From Paralithodes platypus (Eukaryota; Arthropoda; Malacostraca; Decapoda; Lithodidae): a stretch of DNA of 64,000 nucleotides. The position numbers and the translations under genes are program-made. The stretch is taken from assembly GCA_032716605.1 (NCBI GenBank), contig CM064506.1:15387779-15451778 (forward strand), given 5' to 3'. Every line of letters starts with the position of its first letter. The stretch's first letter is position 1. Below the pieces are notes generated by a model that was given only the letters and a program-made list of their open reading frames with translations, was not told where the DNA came from and did no database searches. Positions 10,291 through 20,530 of this stretch are shown here, piece by piece.

Positions 10291-13060
10291 TCAATATTGT
10301 TCTAGGGTGTGAAAATCGTTGAAGCAACGTCCAGCACACAGTGCCACTTCACACTCGAGGCATTCCCATGTGGTTTTCTTGACTTTATGGGGTCTGCGGG
10401 TTGTGTGGCTACAGACATGGCACCTTTTCTGGCTCTTGACATTACCACCTGGTAGCTAAAGCGTCACATTACTCCTTTGCCCCTCAACTTTCTCTTCATA
10501 ATTGCTGAGGGGCACAGGGCCCTGGGTGGGGCTTTGGTTTCCCGGGCGTTTACGCACCCTCTCAGCTCCCCGCCATGGAGTGGCTTCGGTCACCCAGGCT
10601 TTATTGTGGTCGGCAGGGAGGGTTCTGTGGGGGCGCTCGTTTATGGCTTTGGCCTTACTCGGGGCCTTGGGGCTGTTCGGCCAGGCAGCTTGGGGAACAA
10701 CAACAACAACAACAACAACCACCTGGTACTTTGGGAGGAAGGGAGTTGAGCTGGTGCTTTCTGAAGAAGTCGGCACACGCCGTCCGGTCCACCCTGCCTG
10801 GTCCTTGTATAGGTCTCCCGGGTACAGAATGTTTTTGCAGGAGTATCACCTGCTTGTGGAACTTCCGCAGTGACTTGTACTTTTTTAGCTCCTGGAGTCC
10901 TCAGTCGGTAGATGTTGTACGCGTTGAGGGCAGACATGTCGACTGTGCAGCACAAACTTCTTGTACCACCTGCAGGATGTTCGCAGGCAGTAAATGAAGC
11001 CCATCTGCATGTCGGACTTGTCGATGAGGCGCATGTTGAGGTTATAGTCCTGGACAGCAGCCGGTTTTTGGACGGAGTTTTTGGTCTTCCGGTCCACTTT
11101 CCCGGTGGCGACCATCTCAACCTTGTAGCATGTGGTAAGGAGGTTTACCTTCCGCTGGTTATGCCAGTGGATAGAGAGGATGGGGCCACTCTTCTTGTGG
11201 AACACATTCGTCTTCTTCGTCTTGGTCGGGTACACTGGCATGCCCTTCCTCTTGGCCTTGTCTGTGCCGACAGTTGCGGTCATGGAGGTACTTGGTGAGG
11301 ATGGGCGATGTATAATAATTGTCTGTGTACAGGATGTGGTTCTTGTGGAAGTTTTTCTCCATCATCTTTTGCACAACAGCGCCACCAAATCCAATGTCGG
11401 GGTCAGTTATGATCTCGCCACCACTGCCGCTGTAGACCACAAAGTCAAGAACATATCCCGTCTTGCAGTCGCAGAGGACTAGAGCTTGATGCCGAAACGG
11501 TGTCTCTTCGACGGGATATATTGCCGGAAATGCAGCCTCCCCCGGAACAGGACCAGAGACTCGTCGAGGCACATCTTCTGGAAGGGTATCAGGTAGGTGG
11601 TAAAGCGATGGCGTATCATGTCATACAGCTTCCTGATTTTCCAAAGCCGATCTTAAAGGTGGACATGCATGTTGTTAGTCAGGTGCAGATAGGACAGAAT
11701 GTCAAAGTATCTGTCCCTAGACATCAATTTCCCAAAGGCTGGGGTTGTAATCAGATCGGCAGCGATCCAGTAGCCTGCCAGTGCATGCTTTCTGATGTGT
11801 GTCATCAGCATAGTCAGTGCCAGAAAAACATAAATTTCTGGCACAGTGACAGCTCGTCATGCCACCATCTTGGCACTGGTCTTCCTGCCAAGAAAGTTGG
11901 AACATATTTCGTGGTGGTTGTTCGTTTCCTCGACGAGGTATTCCATGACCTCGTCATCATAGAACCCACAAAAAAGTTCACTAGGGGTTGCATCTGCGCC
12001 ACAGGGATATCCTGCTGACACCCCTGAGCCAATCTGCTCCTCGTCAAAAGCAGGACAATCTGGCTCAAAATCTGCCCCATCAGTCCAGACAAACACCTCT
12101 GATTGTAGGGCACGCGCAGTCGCGCACGCTCATGGGCAGCGGCTTCGGCATCGGCATCGGCAGGCTGAGCCGCACGCCCACGACCGCCACAGCCTCGCCC
12201 TCACCCTCGCCGTGTCGGTATCTCCTCTTCTTCCACTTCCTCCTCCTCCTCCTCAGGTGATGTCAGGTCATCTGGGGCAATGTTAGGGTCATCGACATCT
12301 TCGGGGGATAATTCTGGTGAAGAAGTGACTGGGCGTTGACGGCGTTGGGGGGGCGGGAAGCTGCGGGGGGTGGAACAATGGGATGCCCAGCCTCCGGAGT
12401 TGGACTCCTTTTGCGGCGACCTGAGGGCTTCTCCCCTACAAATAAAGCTCACCGATGTGGTGAGGCCTGTGGTACACTGCGGGAGGACAATGCCGCACCA
12501 CTAGTACCACTTCCAGAGGCCCTTAGCTCATCCTGAGGGAGAGATGAAGTTGAGGGCTGTGGGTTACCCCGCGGCGTTCCGGGTCAAGGCGTCGAGACAG
12601 GAATGCGGGCAGGGTCGGCGTCATTGTCACTATCACTATCACTTTTGCCTTCCCTTGCTTCCTCTGCCACCTTGTGTGCTTTTTTGGCTGCACTTATCAC
12701 CAATGTCTTTTTGTAAAAATATTTGCCCACTTTCAAGGGCGTACGAGCAGGCAAAGGGGAAGGTTGATGAGGAGGCCTAGGTTCAAGCACACTTGGAATT
12801 TTCACCGCACCTTCATTGAACAATTCTACATCAGGGTCCGCACTACTACCTGACACATGATACAAATCTACTGCATCGTCACCATGAAAGCCCTCAAAAT
12901 CCTCAATTTAACTTATATCTTGCAGTTTATCGACTTCGCTCTCGCCACTGCTCGCTTCGAACAAACTTTCACTTTCAATGGTCAAAAGTTGTCTTTGTAT
13001 TGCACTATCACTCAATAAACGCTTCGCTTTCTTACGATCAGGCTTTTTCCGGGTCGCAGT
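10291..13060 (-). pseudogene. piggyBac transposase, broken by stop, frameshifts and an insertion
   Basis: Reading minus, the N-terminal region has a basic, acidic-patch profile (KKPDRKKAKRLLSDSAIQRQ, then ESEVDKLQDIS) with one TAA stop at about 12907. A Ser/Asp-rich low-complexity part follows. The core shows RHALAGYWIAADLITTP-like and RDRYFDILSYLHLTNN motifs (11844-11653), the family hallmark ILYTDNYYTSPILTKYL (about 11330), and GKVDRKTKNSVQKPAAVQDY with NMRLIDKSDMQ (10.9-11.1 kb). The C-terminal Cys/His zinc-binding tail (CHVCSHTTRRPHKVKK, then CLECEVALCAGRCF) ends at TGA 10293-10291. Normal piggyBac cuts and pastes at TTAA through a DDD domain. Several frameshifts and the insert at 10455-10718, between core and tail, make this copy inactive. 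Confidence 0.9.
10455..10718 (+). mobile_element. Short (AAC)n-tailed retroelement inserted in piggyBac transposase
   Basis: It is flanked by the 10-11 bp direct repeat ACCACCTGGTA at 10444-10454 and 10718-10728. It corresponds to the 3' half of the copy at 7395-7922 and is therefore 5'-truncated. It ends in (CAA)n. When the insert and one TSD copy are disregarded, the piggyBac cysteine-rich tail follows directly on the transposase core. Confidence 0.9.
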
Positions 13061-13394
13061 AGGCGTCGATGTTGCTAGCGGGGTAGCAGCGGGCGGGCAG
13101 AAGGTTGTAGGGAATCGGACGCGTAGGAAGACATATTTTTGCTATATTTCGCTATGGCGGGCACGTACGGACTGATAACGGTAGTAGTTGAGGCTTGGTG
13201 GCGCTGCGATCGCCCCTGCAAAGGAAATTTTCACTGCGCGGATTTCAAAGCACGCTTTCAAGCATACAGATTTTAAAATGACACCCGGGCTCAGGCCCAT
13301 CTGCCGCACCGTCATTTTAAAATACTGCCCGGGCAGGAAGGGTTAAACTGAATTTTTATGAAAATTCCTTAGATGTCTGTAGAGGCTACTTTTA

Positions 13395-14317
13395 TTAGAG
13401 AAACTTATCACAATGATCACACTTGAAATTTCTCTCTCCTGAATGAACTATTAAATGTGAGACAAGATGATTCTTCCGTGAGAAACATTTACCACAACAA
13501 CCACACTTGAATTTTGTCTCTCCTGAATGAACTAATAAATGTGTGCCGAGGACACTTCTTTGTGCAAACATTTTACCACATACCTCATACTTAAAGTCCT
13601 TCACCCGTGTATGAACTAATATATGTCTGGTGAGGTTACCCTTTCGACCAAACATTTGACCACACTCCTCGCACTCAAATTCCTTCACCCCAGTATGAAC
13701 TACAGAGTGATAGTGAGGTCTTGCTTTTGACCAAACATTTTACCACAGACCTGACATTTAAATGCTTTCACACCTGTGTGAACTAATAAATGTGTAGTGA
13801 GGGTACTCTTTTGACCAAACATTTTACCACACACCTCACACTGATGTTTCTTGGCTTTTAGCATTACGGTGCTTGTGGATTGGTTTCCTTTTACATTATT
13901 GTCATCATAACTCTCACTTGAATTATATTCCAAAATTCGAACTTCACAGTAGTATTTTTTTTTTGTTTTTTTTCTATATTCCAACTTACTTCCTCTCGGG
14001 CATAGGCTGAGAGCCTTAACATTCACCGCTTTACAATGAACAGTGAAGCCTGTGAGGTCTTGTTCCAGTCTAGGGAGTGAGACATGTGAAGCACGTAGAG
14101 TACAACGAGCACCTGCCATCTTGCCTTCACATGAGGCACGGTGCTCACTCATGGCCGAAACGACCCCCATCTCTGAAGCCACCTCGTTCCCGTGCTTCAC
14201 TGTCTCACCCCCTACACTCGGACTCTCACACTTACACACACACAACGCCACCTGTTGAGCAGATAACTCACCAGGCATTGCACCCCTATAGCATATTTTG
14301 AATATGGGAATATTCAT
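13395..14317 (-). pseudogene. C2H2 zinc-finger protein gene remnant (about five fingers)
   Basis: Reading minus, a leader (about 14317-13880) precedes fingers of the form [56 protein letters not shown], a fourth with the first Cys changed to Tyr (YEVCGKMFAQRSVL), and CGCCGKCFSRKNHLVSHLIVH. A final finger is cut short after CDHCDKFL at the stop (13395). Linkers are HTGVKxFK, not the canonical TGEKPY. A frameshift near 13695 interrupts finger 2. Such proteins are sequence-specific DNA binders in the nucleus. This is the only host-like gene seen. The frameshift, lost Cys and truncated last finger argue for a pseudogene, though a sequencing error at the frameshift is possible. A piggyBac copy lies in the putative 3' UTR. 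Confidence 0.75.
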
Positions 14318-14329
14318 ACAGTGCTATTT

Positions 14330-14520
14330 AATCAGGGAACAATGAGGGTATTTTATTGACGTTTCGGTGGGCTTGTGGTAATGCACTGATACCAGGTACA
14401 GCACAAATTCCATCCCAATAATATCTTCCCATTGATACATCGGGATTTGAACCCGGGACCTTTGGATTACCAGGCCAGTGGCAAGACCACTCCACCACAC
14501 CTCCCCACAAGTATGCAATC
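14330..14520 (-). mobile_element. tRNA-derived SINE
   Basis: Minus strand 14508-14440 resembles a tRNA. An A-box-like GTGGTGGAGTGG is followed about 35 bp later by a perfect B box, GGTTCAAATCC, between GGTCCCG and CGATG, consistent with a T-arm. The downstream body ends in CCGAAACGTCAATAAAATAC. These are the RNA polymerase III promoter features of a tRNA-derived SINE. The acceptor stem does not pair well, so a functional tRNA is unlikely. Confidence 0.65.
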
Positions 14521-14639
14521 TCATTTCTGTTAATTTTCCCCTCTTCATTTCCTTCATATTCCAACACTTTCTCATTATATTGTATTGTCTCTTCACTCTC
14601 TAACTTCACATGTGAACCTTCCTCCAACACCTCCATCAT
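14521..14639 (-). pseudogene. Probable upstream acidic segment of the zinc-finger gene
   Basis: The minus-strand frame MMEVLEEGSHVKLESEET, then VLEYEGNEEGKINRNEIAYL, is acidic, like N-termini of arthropod zinc-finger proteins. It runs directly into the tRNA-like SINE at 14330-14520, after which the zinc-finger leader begins. It may be one exon separated from the next by an intron containing the SINE, or one reading frame split by the SINE. Neither is proven. Confidence 0.4.
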
Positions 14640-15393
14640 AACTCTGTTAGATTTAATACAATCAAGCCAATGAAGTTACAGTTATAAACAGTGTTTGGTA
14701 GTCTACAAGAAAGTAATAAAATTAAGGTCTTTTTCATCTGCAGGATACCTTATCAAGATGCTGTATGGCCATAGTATGTGAAAATATCCTCAAGACCATT
14801 ATCAAACAACCAAAAAGTTTGATATTGTTCAACATCCTTACACTTGGTGCTTGTTCGTGATGACTGACTTCTGTTGTGAACCTGGAACAAGAGCTGTCAT
14901 TAGCTTACAAGCCACAATCATTGCATTAAGCTTGCTACTGTATAAAGTAGTTCTTATCTAGCATTGGGCAAGAAAAATCATAATAAGTTTTGTTGTTACT
15001 TGTACTAATATTATGTATGGTCATCTGGGGTGATATCGGACAGGTGGAGAACTTCGGGCATTTTGGATAAAATATAAAAAACAAAAAAATAAATAGAATA
15101 GAGAAAGTGTATTAAAAAAAAAAAGAACAGAGAGAAAGTTGAGTTGGGTTGTGAAAAACAAATGTGTAGTATTTAAGAGGAATTTTGTAACTAAATGTAG
15201 GATAAACTCATAATGTAAACCCATTTATGTAATGTGTGAGAAAAATTAGTGAATATTAAACAAAGAAAACAATTTTGTTGTAGTGTAAAACTTCTACTGA
15301 TCGTAACTAATGGGATGATGTGAAGACGATTGATCTACACCAGAATGTTCTGAGAGACCATACACAGTTACTTTTCCCCCAAAGTCCATAGTA
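14640..15393. other. No gene recognised
   Basis: AT-rich sequence with A-rich runs around 15070-15125. The 67-codon minus-strand Phe/Leu-rich frame at 15021-15224 has the composition of its surroundings and is unlikely to be a gene. It could include the promoter of the zinc-finger remnant, but no core element was recognised. Confidence 0.4.
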
Positions 15394-15763
15394 CAGTTAA
15401 CCCTTGCTATCTCGGACTAATTGGGGGGAGACCCAGTCCGAGATGACCGAAAATCCGAGATGTCCGGGGTCCGGCTTGTGTCCGACCTAACGGAGGATAA
15501 AATCCGACCTAACCAATGTCCGTCCGAGACAACACTGAAATCGGAGACTACGGAAAAAATCTGACCTCAAGAGAGACGTCCGCGTCAACCTAGAAAACGA
15601 AGACAACCCTATTCGAACCCTATAATTCTGTAATAGAAAACACAGTACATGTATTTTAGTTTTACAATATGTATTGTACAGTAGGCTATATTACACTTAC
15701 CCCTTCATAGCTCTTGTCTGTAGTCTTGATGTCCTCCCTCCCCCCTCCACAACACTGCATTAA

Positions 15764-16776
15764 TTACTGCAGCATCTCCTTTTCACCCCCCACCTCCATC
15801 TCACTGTCCTTCTCCACCTCACTGTCCTTCTCCACCTCACTGTCCTTCTCCACCTCACTGTCCTTCTCCACCCCACTGTCCTTCTCCACCCCACTGTCCT
15901 TCTCCACCTCACTGTCCTCCACCTCACTGTCCTTCTCCACCCCACTGCCCTTCTCCACCTCACTGTCCTTCTCCACCTCACTGTCCTTCTCCACCCCACT
16001 GTCCTTCTCCACCTCACTGTCCTTCTCCACCTCACTGTTCTTATCCACCTCACTGTTCTTCTCCATCTCACTGTTCTTCTCCACCTCACTGTCCTTGACC
16101 ACCTCACTGTCCTTCTTCACCTTACTGTTCTTCTCCACCTCACTGTTCTTCACACCCCCACTCTTAGGACCATATCCCTTGCCTGTCATGGAACCCTTAC
16201 CTTTACCCTTACCCACACTGTCCTTCTCCACCTCACAAACAATGTCAGGTTCAGGTATATCCATGGGCACAGGCGTGCTACTCATTAATTCATCCAAATC
16301 CATGTCTAAGTCTGAGAGTGGCACAGTGTCTACAGTGCTCCACGAGGTGCTAGCAACTGAGGAAACACTTGGGAGGGAGGTGGTGGTAGCAAGCGACACC
16401 CACTGGTAGCAGACGAAGTACGAGCTCTGGGAGGAGCAGAGGGTACAAAAAAGGAGCTGATTTTCTGTTGTTTTTTCCAATCAAGGTGTGCCCTCTGAAT
16501 ATGGAATCGACCATTACGCAGTGGTTCATATAGGGACTGCAACTTTGGGTCATCTACTTGAGTCAGATACTGAAGAATGGTGTCAAAGGAGTCTAGGGCA
16601 TGCGAGACTGATATCTTGGGCCCCCCCTCTGTCTCTTCGTCCGACTCATCCTGGGTCTCTTCCTCGGCTACCCCCAACACCTCGGCTGCAATTTGTTCGT
16701 CAGTCTTATGCTCGTGTCCAGGTAGGTCTCTGTCCTCTTGCAGCCAGTCGTCAACTTCTTCTTCGGGGGAGGTCAC
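15764..16776 (-). pseudogene. C-terminal tail of the Tigger transposase, frameshifted, with hexapeptide repeats
   Basis: Reading minus from 16776, the frame gives PEEEVDDWLQEDRDLPGHEH, DSFDTILQYLTQV and KKQQKISSFFVPSAPP, typical of Tigger C-termini. A second frameshift near 16400 leads to a Ser/Thr/Asp-rich stretch (PLSDLDMDLDELM). A long run of the hexapeptide SEVEKD follows (about 20 imperfect copies) to the stop at 15764. Family members normally end soon after the SxFF motif, so the repeat tail is unusual. It may be an expanded acidic domain or simply a minisatellite in decayed DNA. Confidence 0.7.
15789..16165. repeat. 18-bp minisatellite, unit CACCTCACTGTCCTTCTC
   Basis: About 20 imperfect 18-bp units (plus strand CACCTCACTGTCCTTCTC) are in phase with the reading frame of the transposase tail, coding SEVEKD on the minus strand. 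Variation is mostly point changes that replace Glu by Gly or Asp by Asn and keep the frame. One unit has lost six bases. Confidence 0.95.
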
Positions 16777-18091
16777 CCTGGTTACCTTGGTTCAAGAGGT
16801 TCCTGAAGTCAGCTGCCCCAAACCCTTCAAAACCCGGATCTTGCACCTTCGGGATATTTAAGACCTTGGTCCAACCATTCCTCAGTGTGTTGAAAGAAAC
16901 TTCTCGCCATGCCTCTGCCCAATTGTAGATGCAGTCTTTCAGGGTATACTGCTTCAGTTTTTGTAGAGATTTCTTCCTGCGTGTATCCACATAACCTTCT
17001 TCATCCATCCCATCTTCTATGATGACAAGGCATTGCTCCAGGAACTTCCTCTTGTAATGCCTTTTGCAAGCTTCAATTATTCCTTGGTCCATAGGCTGAA
17101 TAACACTTGTGGTATTAGGAGGCAGGAACATGGTCTTAATTTTGCCGTTTGCACTCTCCAGTTTCGTGGTACAAGGTTGGGCAGGTGCATTGTCGAGCAA
17201 CAAGATGGCAACCGCTTCGTCATAGGGTACACCATACACTCGATTCTGGAACGAGCGAACGTCGGGTACAAATCTCTTGTGAAAGAAATCCTTGGTGATT
17301 ACCTGGTTAAACCAAGCTTTCTTTGATCCATAATAGTCGACTGGGAGTTGCTTGGTAATGATGAGGTCCTTAATTACTCTCGGCTTCTGAGATTTGCCGA
17401 CGATTGTAGGGGTCACACGGTGGCTTGCGTCGGCATTAGCGCAACAAAGCACTGAAATGCGCTCCTTCACAGTTTTGTGGCCAGGTGTGGACGTGATTTC
17501 TCGGTGGGCCTGTGTGTTGGATGGTAGAGAACGCCAATATAAGCCAGTCTCGTCACTGTTATAGAGTTGCCAATGTTGAAGGTGTTCCTCGGTTATAAGG
17601 GCGTGGAAGCGATCAGTGAAGGGTTCTATGGCCGAAGTATCGGCGCTTAAAATTTCACCACAAATACTCCTGTTTGTGAGGCCATGGCAGTTTCGGAACC
17701 TCCACAACCACCCCTCGCTAGCCTTGAAGTCTGGGTGATGAAGATGCTGTCCGAAGCGTTCTGCTGCATGTTGTATCTCGATGCCTCTCACTGGTACGCC
17801 CTCAGCACGAAGTTGTTGGTACCACTTCAGCACTGCGTCGTCAATGTCTTGATAGGCTAGCTTGGCCTTGCGAAAGATCTTGGCGGTAGAAGGACCATGA
17901 AGCACAGCTGTGCCATGATGCCGGACTTTTTCCTTGTCTCGGATGAAATCGTAGATTGTCGATCTGCCTAAGCTATACTTCTCCTGAAGCTGCTTGGCTT
18001 TCATCCCACTGTCCAGATCCTTTAACATCTGTAGCTTTGTTTCTAGTGATACAGAAGTCACCTTACGCTTAGGCTTATCCTTGGGAGGCAT
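16751..18091 (-). CDS. Tigger/pogo-family transposase (core intact)
   Basis: From the ATG at 18091 (MPPKDKPKRK) this encodes 446 residues. I prefer this start to the longer upstream frame from 18268 because family members usually begin at such a basic MPPK/MPRK motif. Domains: a Psq-type helix-turn-helix (about 12-52, LGRSTIYDFIRDK), a CENP-B-type DNA-binding domain (about 75-140, SEGWLWRFRNCHGL), then the DDE domain with SDETGLYW (D180), LLLDNAPAQP (D300) and MDQGIIEACKRHYKRKF (D335). It excises and inserts the element at TA sites in the nucleus. A frameshift near 16770 ends the frame. The usual acidic tail (PEEEVDDWL) continues in the next frame. Confidence 0.92.
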   Translation of the reverse strand: MPPKDKPKRKVTSVSLETKLQMLKDLDSGMKAKQLQEKYSLGRSTIYDFIRDKEKVRHHGTAVLHGPSTAKIFRKAKLAYQDIDDAVLKWYQQLRAEGVPVRGIEIQHAAERFGQHLHHPDFKASEGWLWRFRNCHGLTNRSICGEILSADTSAIEPFTDRFHALITEEHLQHWQLYNSDETGLYWRSLPSNTQAHREITSTPGHKTVKERISVLCCANADASHRVTPTIVGKSQKPRVIKDLIITKQLPVDYYGSKKAWFNQVITKDFFHKRFVPDVRSFQNRVYGVPYDEAVAILLLDNAPAQPCTTKLESANGKIKTMFLPPNTTSVIQPMDQGIIEACKRHYKRKFLEQCLVIIEDGMDEEGYVDTRRKKSLQKLKQYTLKDCIYNWAEAWREVSFNTLRNGWTKVLNIPKVQDPGFEGFGAADFRNLLNQGNQGDLPRRRS

Positions 18092-18549
18092 GGTGAACAA
18101 AATAATGGCACACGTCGATGTGTAACACAACAGAGCTTGGTGCGGACTGACGCTCCCAGCCTCCCACGCTCGGACCTCGGTCCCCGGATGTAAGATGGCG
18201 TCGGACCTCCCTTCTGTTTCTCGGATATTCACCCTTATTGTCCGGTGACTTGAGGTGGCATCCGACACGTCATCCTTTGTCGGACACCGTTACGACACAT
18301 TTCGGAAATATTCGAGATATCAGAGGACGGTTATGATGGACATTTTCCGAATACTTATATAAAGTCCGACAACGTCAGAGACGGTCGGAACGATGCCGGA
18401 AATGTCCGAAATACGGAAGTGAATGTCCGAGAGGCCGTAGCCAGTCCGAGTAGTGCGGGTTTCCGACTTCTAGAGGTTCGAGATAGCGAGGGTTTACTGT
18501 ATACTGCTTATAGCCGTAACAAGATACTTTTCATGTTTCCCAGATTTAA

Positions 18550-19159
18550 CCCGGTAAGCGCGAGCTATGTGTAGTGAACACCACACTCCTGGGCGGCAAT
18601 ATTAGGCTCCATTCCTGCCTATAATCGTCATTTTACGATAAATATCATTATTACTTATTCATATGCGCCTATTTTACGTTTAATATGAAGATAGTAACAT
18701 GTAACAACAATAAAACAAGTGGGAATAGTGTTTGAATGGTCAAAATTGCGATTATTTGCCGAACGGCCATTCATGAATTGTGAGCCAGCAGCGACGTACA
18801 CCCTCTCTCTCTGGAGCCTACAGCCACACTGAACCTCCCCTCCCTCATTCTCTCGCACTCCATACGCTCGGTAGCAACAACACCACACCCTGGAACCGGG
18901 TTGCAGATATTAGCATGATAACTACACCAATAAAGATGGTAATAAGATAAAAAATAGGTGATAATTGAAGGGGTGGGGGGGAGGAGAGGATATTGACACA
19001 TGTGGAGGAGTGATATGAGGTATGGATGGACAAAAACAAATTGTTTTAAGTGCTACTGGGGCCTTTTAAAATTTTTTTTTAGGCCTTACCGGTACCTCTT
19101 AAGAGGTTCCTCGCCCTTGCCCACCAAAACCTCTAAAGAGTGTTCTCGCCGTTCCCGGG
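18550..19159. mobile_element. TTAA-flanked MITE, copy 1
   Basis: TTAA lies at 18546-18549 and 19160-19163. Ends read CCCGGTAAGCGCGAG and, on the other strand, CCCGGGAACGGCGAG. The order of internal motifs (CATATGCGCCTATT, GAATGGTCAAAAT, a polypyrimidine tract) matches in reverse the copies at 28774 and 50622. No coding capacity is present. The TTAA target suggests piggyBac-type mobilisation, but the ends differ from the piggyBac family at 9294. Confidence 0.8.
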
Positions 19160-19279
19160 TTAATGGGGTGACATCGGATATTACTAAATGTAGATATACC
19201 AGTATGTACAGTATTATAAGTTTGAGTCCCGAAGGGAAGAATGAAAACCTAATATTTAGTAGTGGCCCGGAATCATTAA

Positions 19280-19918
19280 CCCGGCAAGCGCGATAGGCCT
19301 CACGGAAGGCTTCCTATAGGGAACGCGATAGGCCTCACGGAAGCAAGACCATAAAAAAAGCCTTCCAAAAAAAAAAGGGCCTATCAAAACAAAGGAATTT
19401 GTCTCTAGGTGAGATAATTCCCCTCCAGTACTCATCCATGTAAATCTCACCCACCCCCCTCCCCTCCTTCCCCACCTTATTCCCCCCTCCCTCCCCTCCT
19501 CAATTATCACCTATTTTTCCTCTTATTATCATCATTTATCGGTTATTTTTCTCTCCCGCGATAATGTAGCACAAGTGGGTTGCAGAAAAGATCGTTATGT
19601 AACACCCAGACACCGGCCCACACCGCCCCGCTCGTCTCAGTTACCTCACAGACAGCGAGAGAGGAGGGTTGCCTGTGGCTCTCTCTCGCCTGAGATTATG
19701 ACCGGGTGGCCAATATCTTCGTTTTTCACCACCCAAATGCTTTTCCCACTTATTTTAGCACTCTTGAAGGTTCATATATACATCATATATGTAAAATAAA
19801 AGCATACCGAAAACAAATAATGCTCTATATTGTAAATATAACGAATTCTGTCAGAATCCAAGGCTAGAAATGCACAAATAACTACCCTAGCCCCTAGGTC
19901 TATATCGCGCTTGTCAGG
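19280..19918. mobile_element. TTAA-flanked MITE, copy 2
   Basis: TTAA lies at 19276-19279 and 19919-19922, with ends CCCGGCAAGCGCGATA and, on the other strand, CCTGACAAGCGCGATATA. It contains a C-rich pyrimidine tract followed by CAATTATCACCTATTTTTCC and CCAAATGCTTTTCCCACTTA, collinear with the copies at 28.8 and 50.6 kb. It lies only about 110 bp from copy 1. No gene is present. Confidence 0.8.
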
Positions 19919-19922
19919 TTAA

Positions 19923-20229
19923 CGAACTGCCTTAACAAAGTTATGGTCTCTCTTTGAACTCATGGCTCGCCATTTCAAATGTCCCGCCTAGGAACCCAAA
20001 CAATAGAGATTAACCATATCATCGTGAGCGAATGCTCAAAACACTCGCAGACTTGTCATGTATGATGCGGATGCCACTACTGAAGAAACTGATAACAAAT
20101 ATGGTAAAAATAAAAGAATAAACTTGATCTACCAGTACTGCGTCCCGACAGTCTGATGTTCTATAGCGGCGTCCCCTATCGTCAAGCGCCGCATCTAGGC
20201 CTCAAATGATATAACAAGACTATACTTAG
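19923..20229. other. No gene recognised
   Basis: Short unique-looking stretch between the MITE and the Tigger-like end. No open frame with recognisable motifs and no repeat seen. Confidence 0.4.
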
Positions 20230-20231
20230 TA

Positions 20232-20530
20232 CAGTCAGGTCTCGATATACACGGTTAATTCGTACCGTGTATATCAAAACCGTGTTTTAGAAATAACAGG
20301 CCTTATGGAATTTAATTAATTCGTTCCAGCCACTTTCCCAAAGTCACCCTTTTGGCCGTTTTTGCCTACCTTCAGCCGACTTATATTACATTATACCACC
20401 AACATCTTGTATGACATAACATAGAATACATTAAGCATCAATAAGAACGATTTTGGACCTGTTACTGACCTATTTGTTGGATAGATGTGTTGACGTTAGG
20501 TAGATATCCCCGCCGCTGTACTCCCTCGGA
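20232..20530 (+). mobile_element. Tigger/pogo-like transposon end, copy 2
   Basis: It starts CAGTCAGGTCTCGATATACA after TA (20230-20231). It is collinear with 6639-6320 (minus) up to the GCTGTACTCCCTC segment. It is then replaced by LINE sequence, so it is either truncated or was split by that insertion. No transposase is visible. Confidence 0.6.

Larger units (their letters stand above)
9294..13342 (-). mobile_element. Complete piggyBac-family DNA transposon, 4.05 kb, mutated
   Basis: TTAA occurs at 9290-9293 and 13343-13346. The ends are CCCTTCCCGCCCGGGCTGCC and, on the other strand, CCCTTCCTGCCCGGGCAGTA, so they form an inverted repeat of about 15 bp. A piggyBac transposase occupies the minus strand (10291 to about 13060). 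Its subterminal sequences are shared with two MITEs in this window (2691-3166, 59554-60566), making it the likely autonomous relative of that family. It lies about 50 bp downstream of the stop codon of the zinc-finger remnant. Confidence 0.9.
15394..18499 (-). mobile_element. Tigger/pogo-type DNA transposon, 3.1 kb, complete ends
   Basis: TA duplications lie at 15392-15393 and 18500-18501. Terminal inverted repeats are CAGTTAACCCTTGCTATCTC and CAGTAAACCCTCGCTATCTC. A pogo-family transposase lies on the minus strand. Inside both ends, dense TCCGA/TCGGA pentamers occur on both strands (15415-15570 and 18170-18475). The element looks young at its ends but its C-terminal coding region has frameshifts. 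Confidence 0.95.

Noticed and set aside
10477..10997. Open frames of 90-140 codons across the (AAC)n-tailed element
   Set aside because: They read across the SINE-like insert and antisense to the piggyBac transposase.
14440..14508. Functional tRNA gene on the minus strand
   Set aside because: Good A and B boxes but poor acceptor-stem pairing and a SINE body attached. Treated as SINE.
15714..16409. Ser/Thr-rich 231-codon plus-strand frame with repeated FSTSLS
   Set aside because: It is the reverse reading of the 18-bp minisatellite in the Tigger transposase tail.
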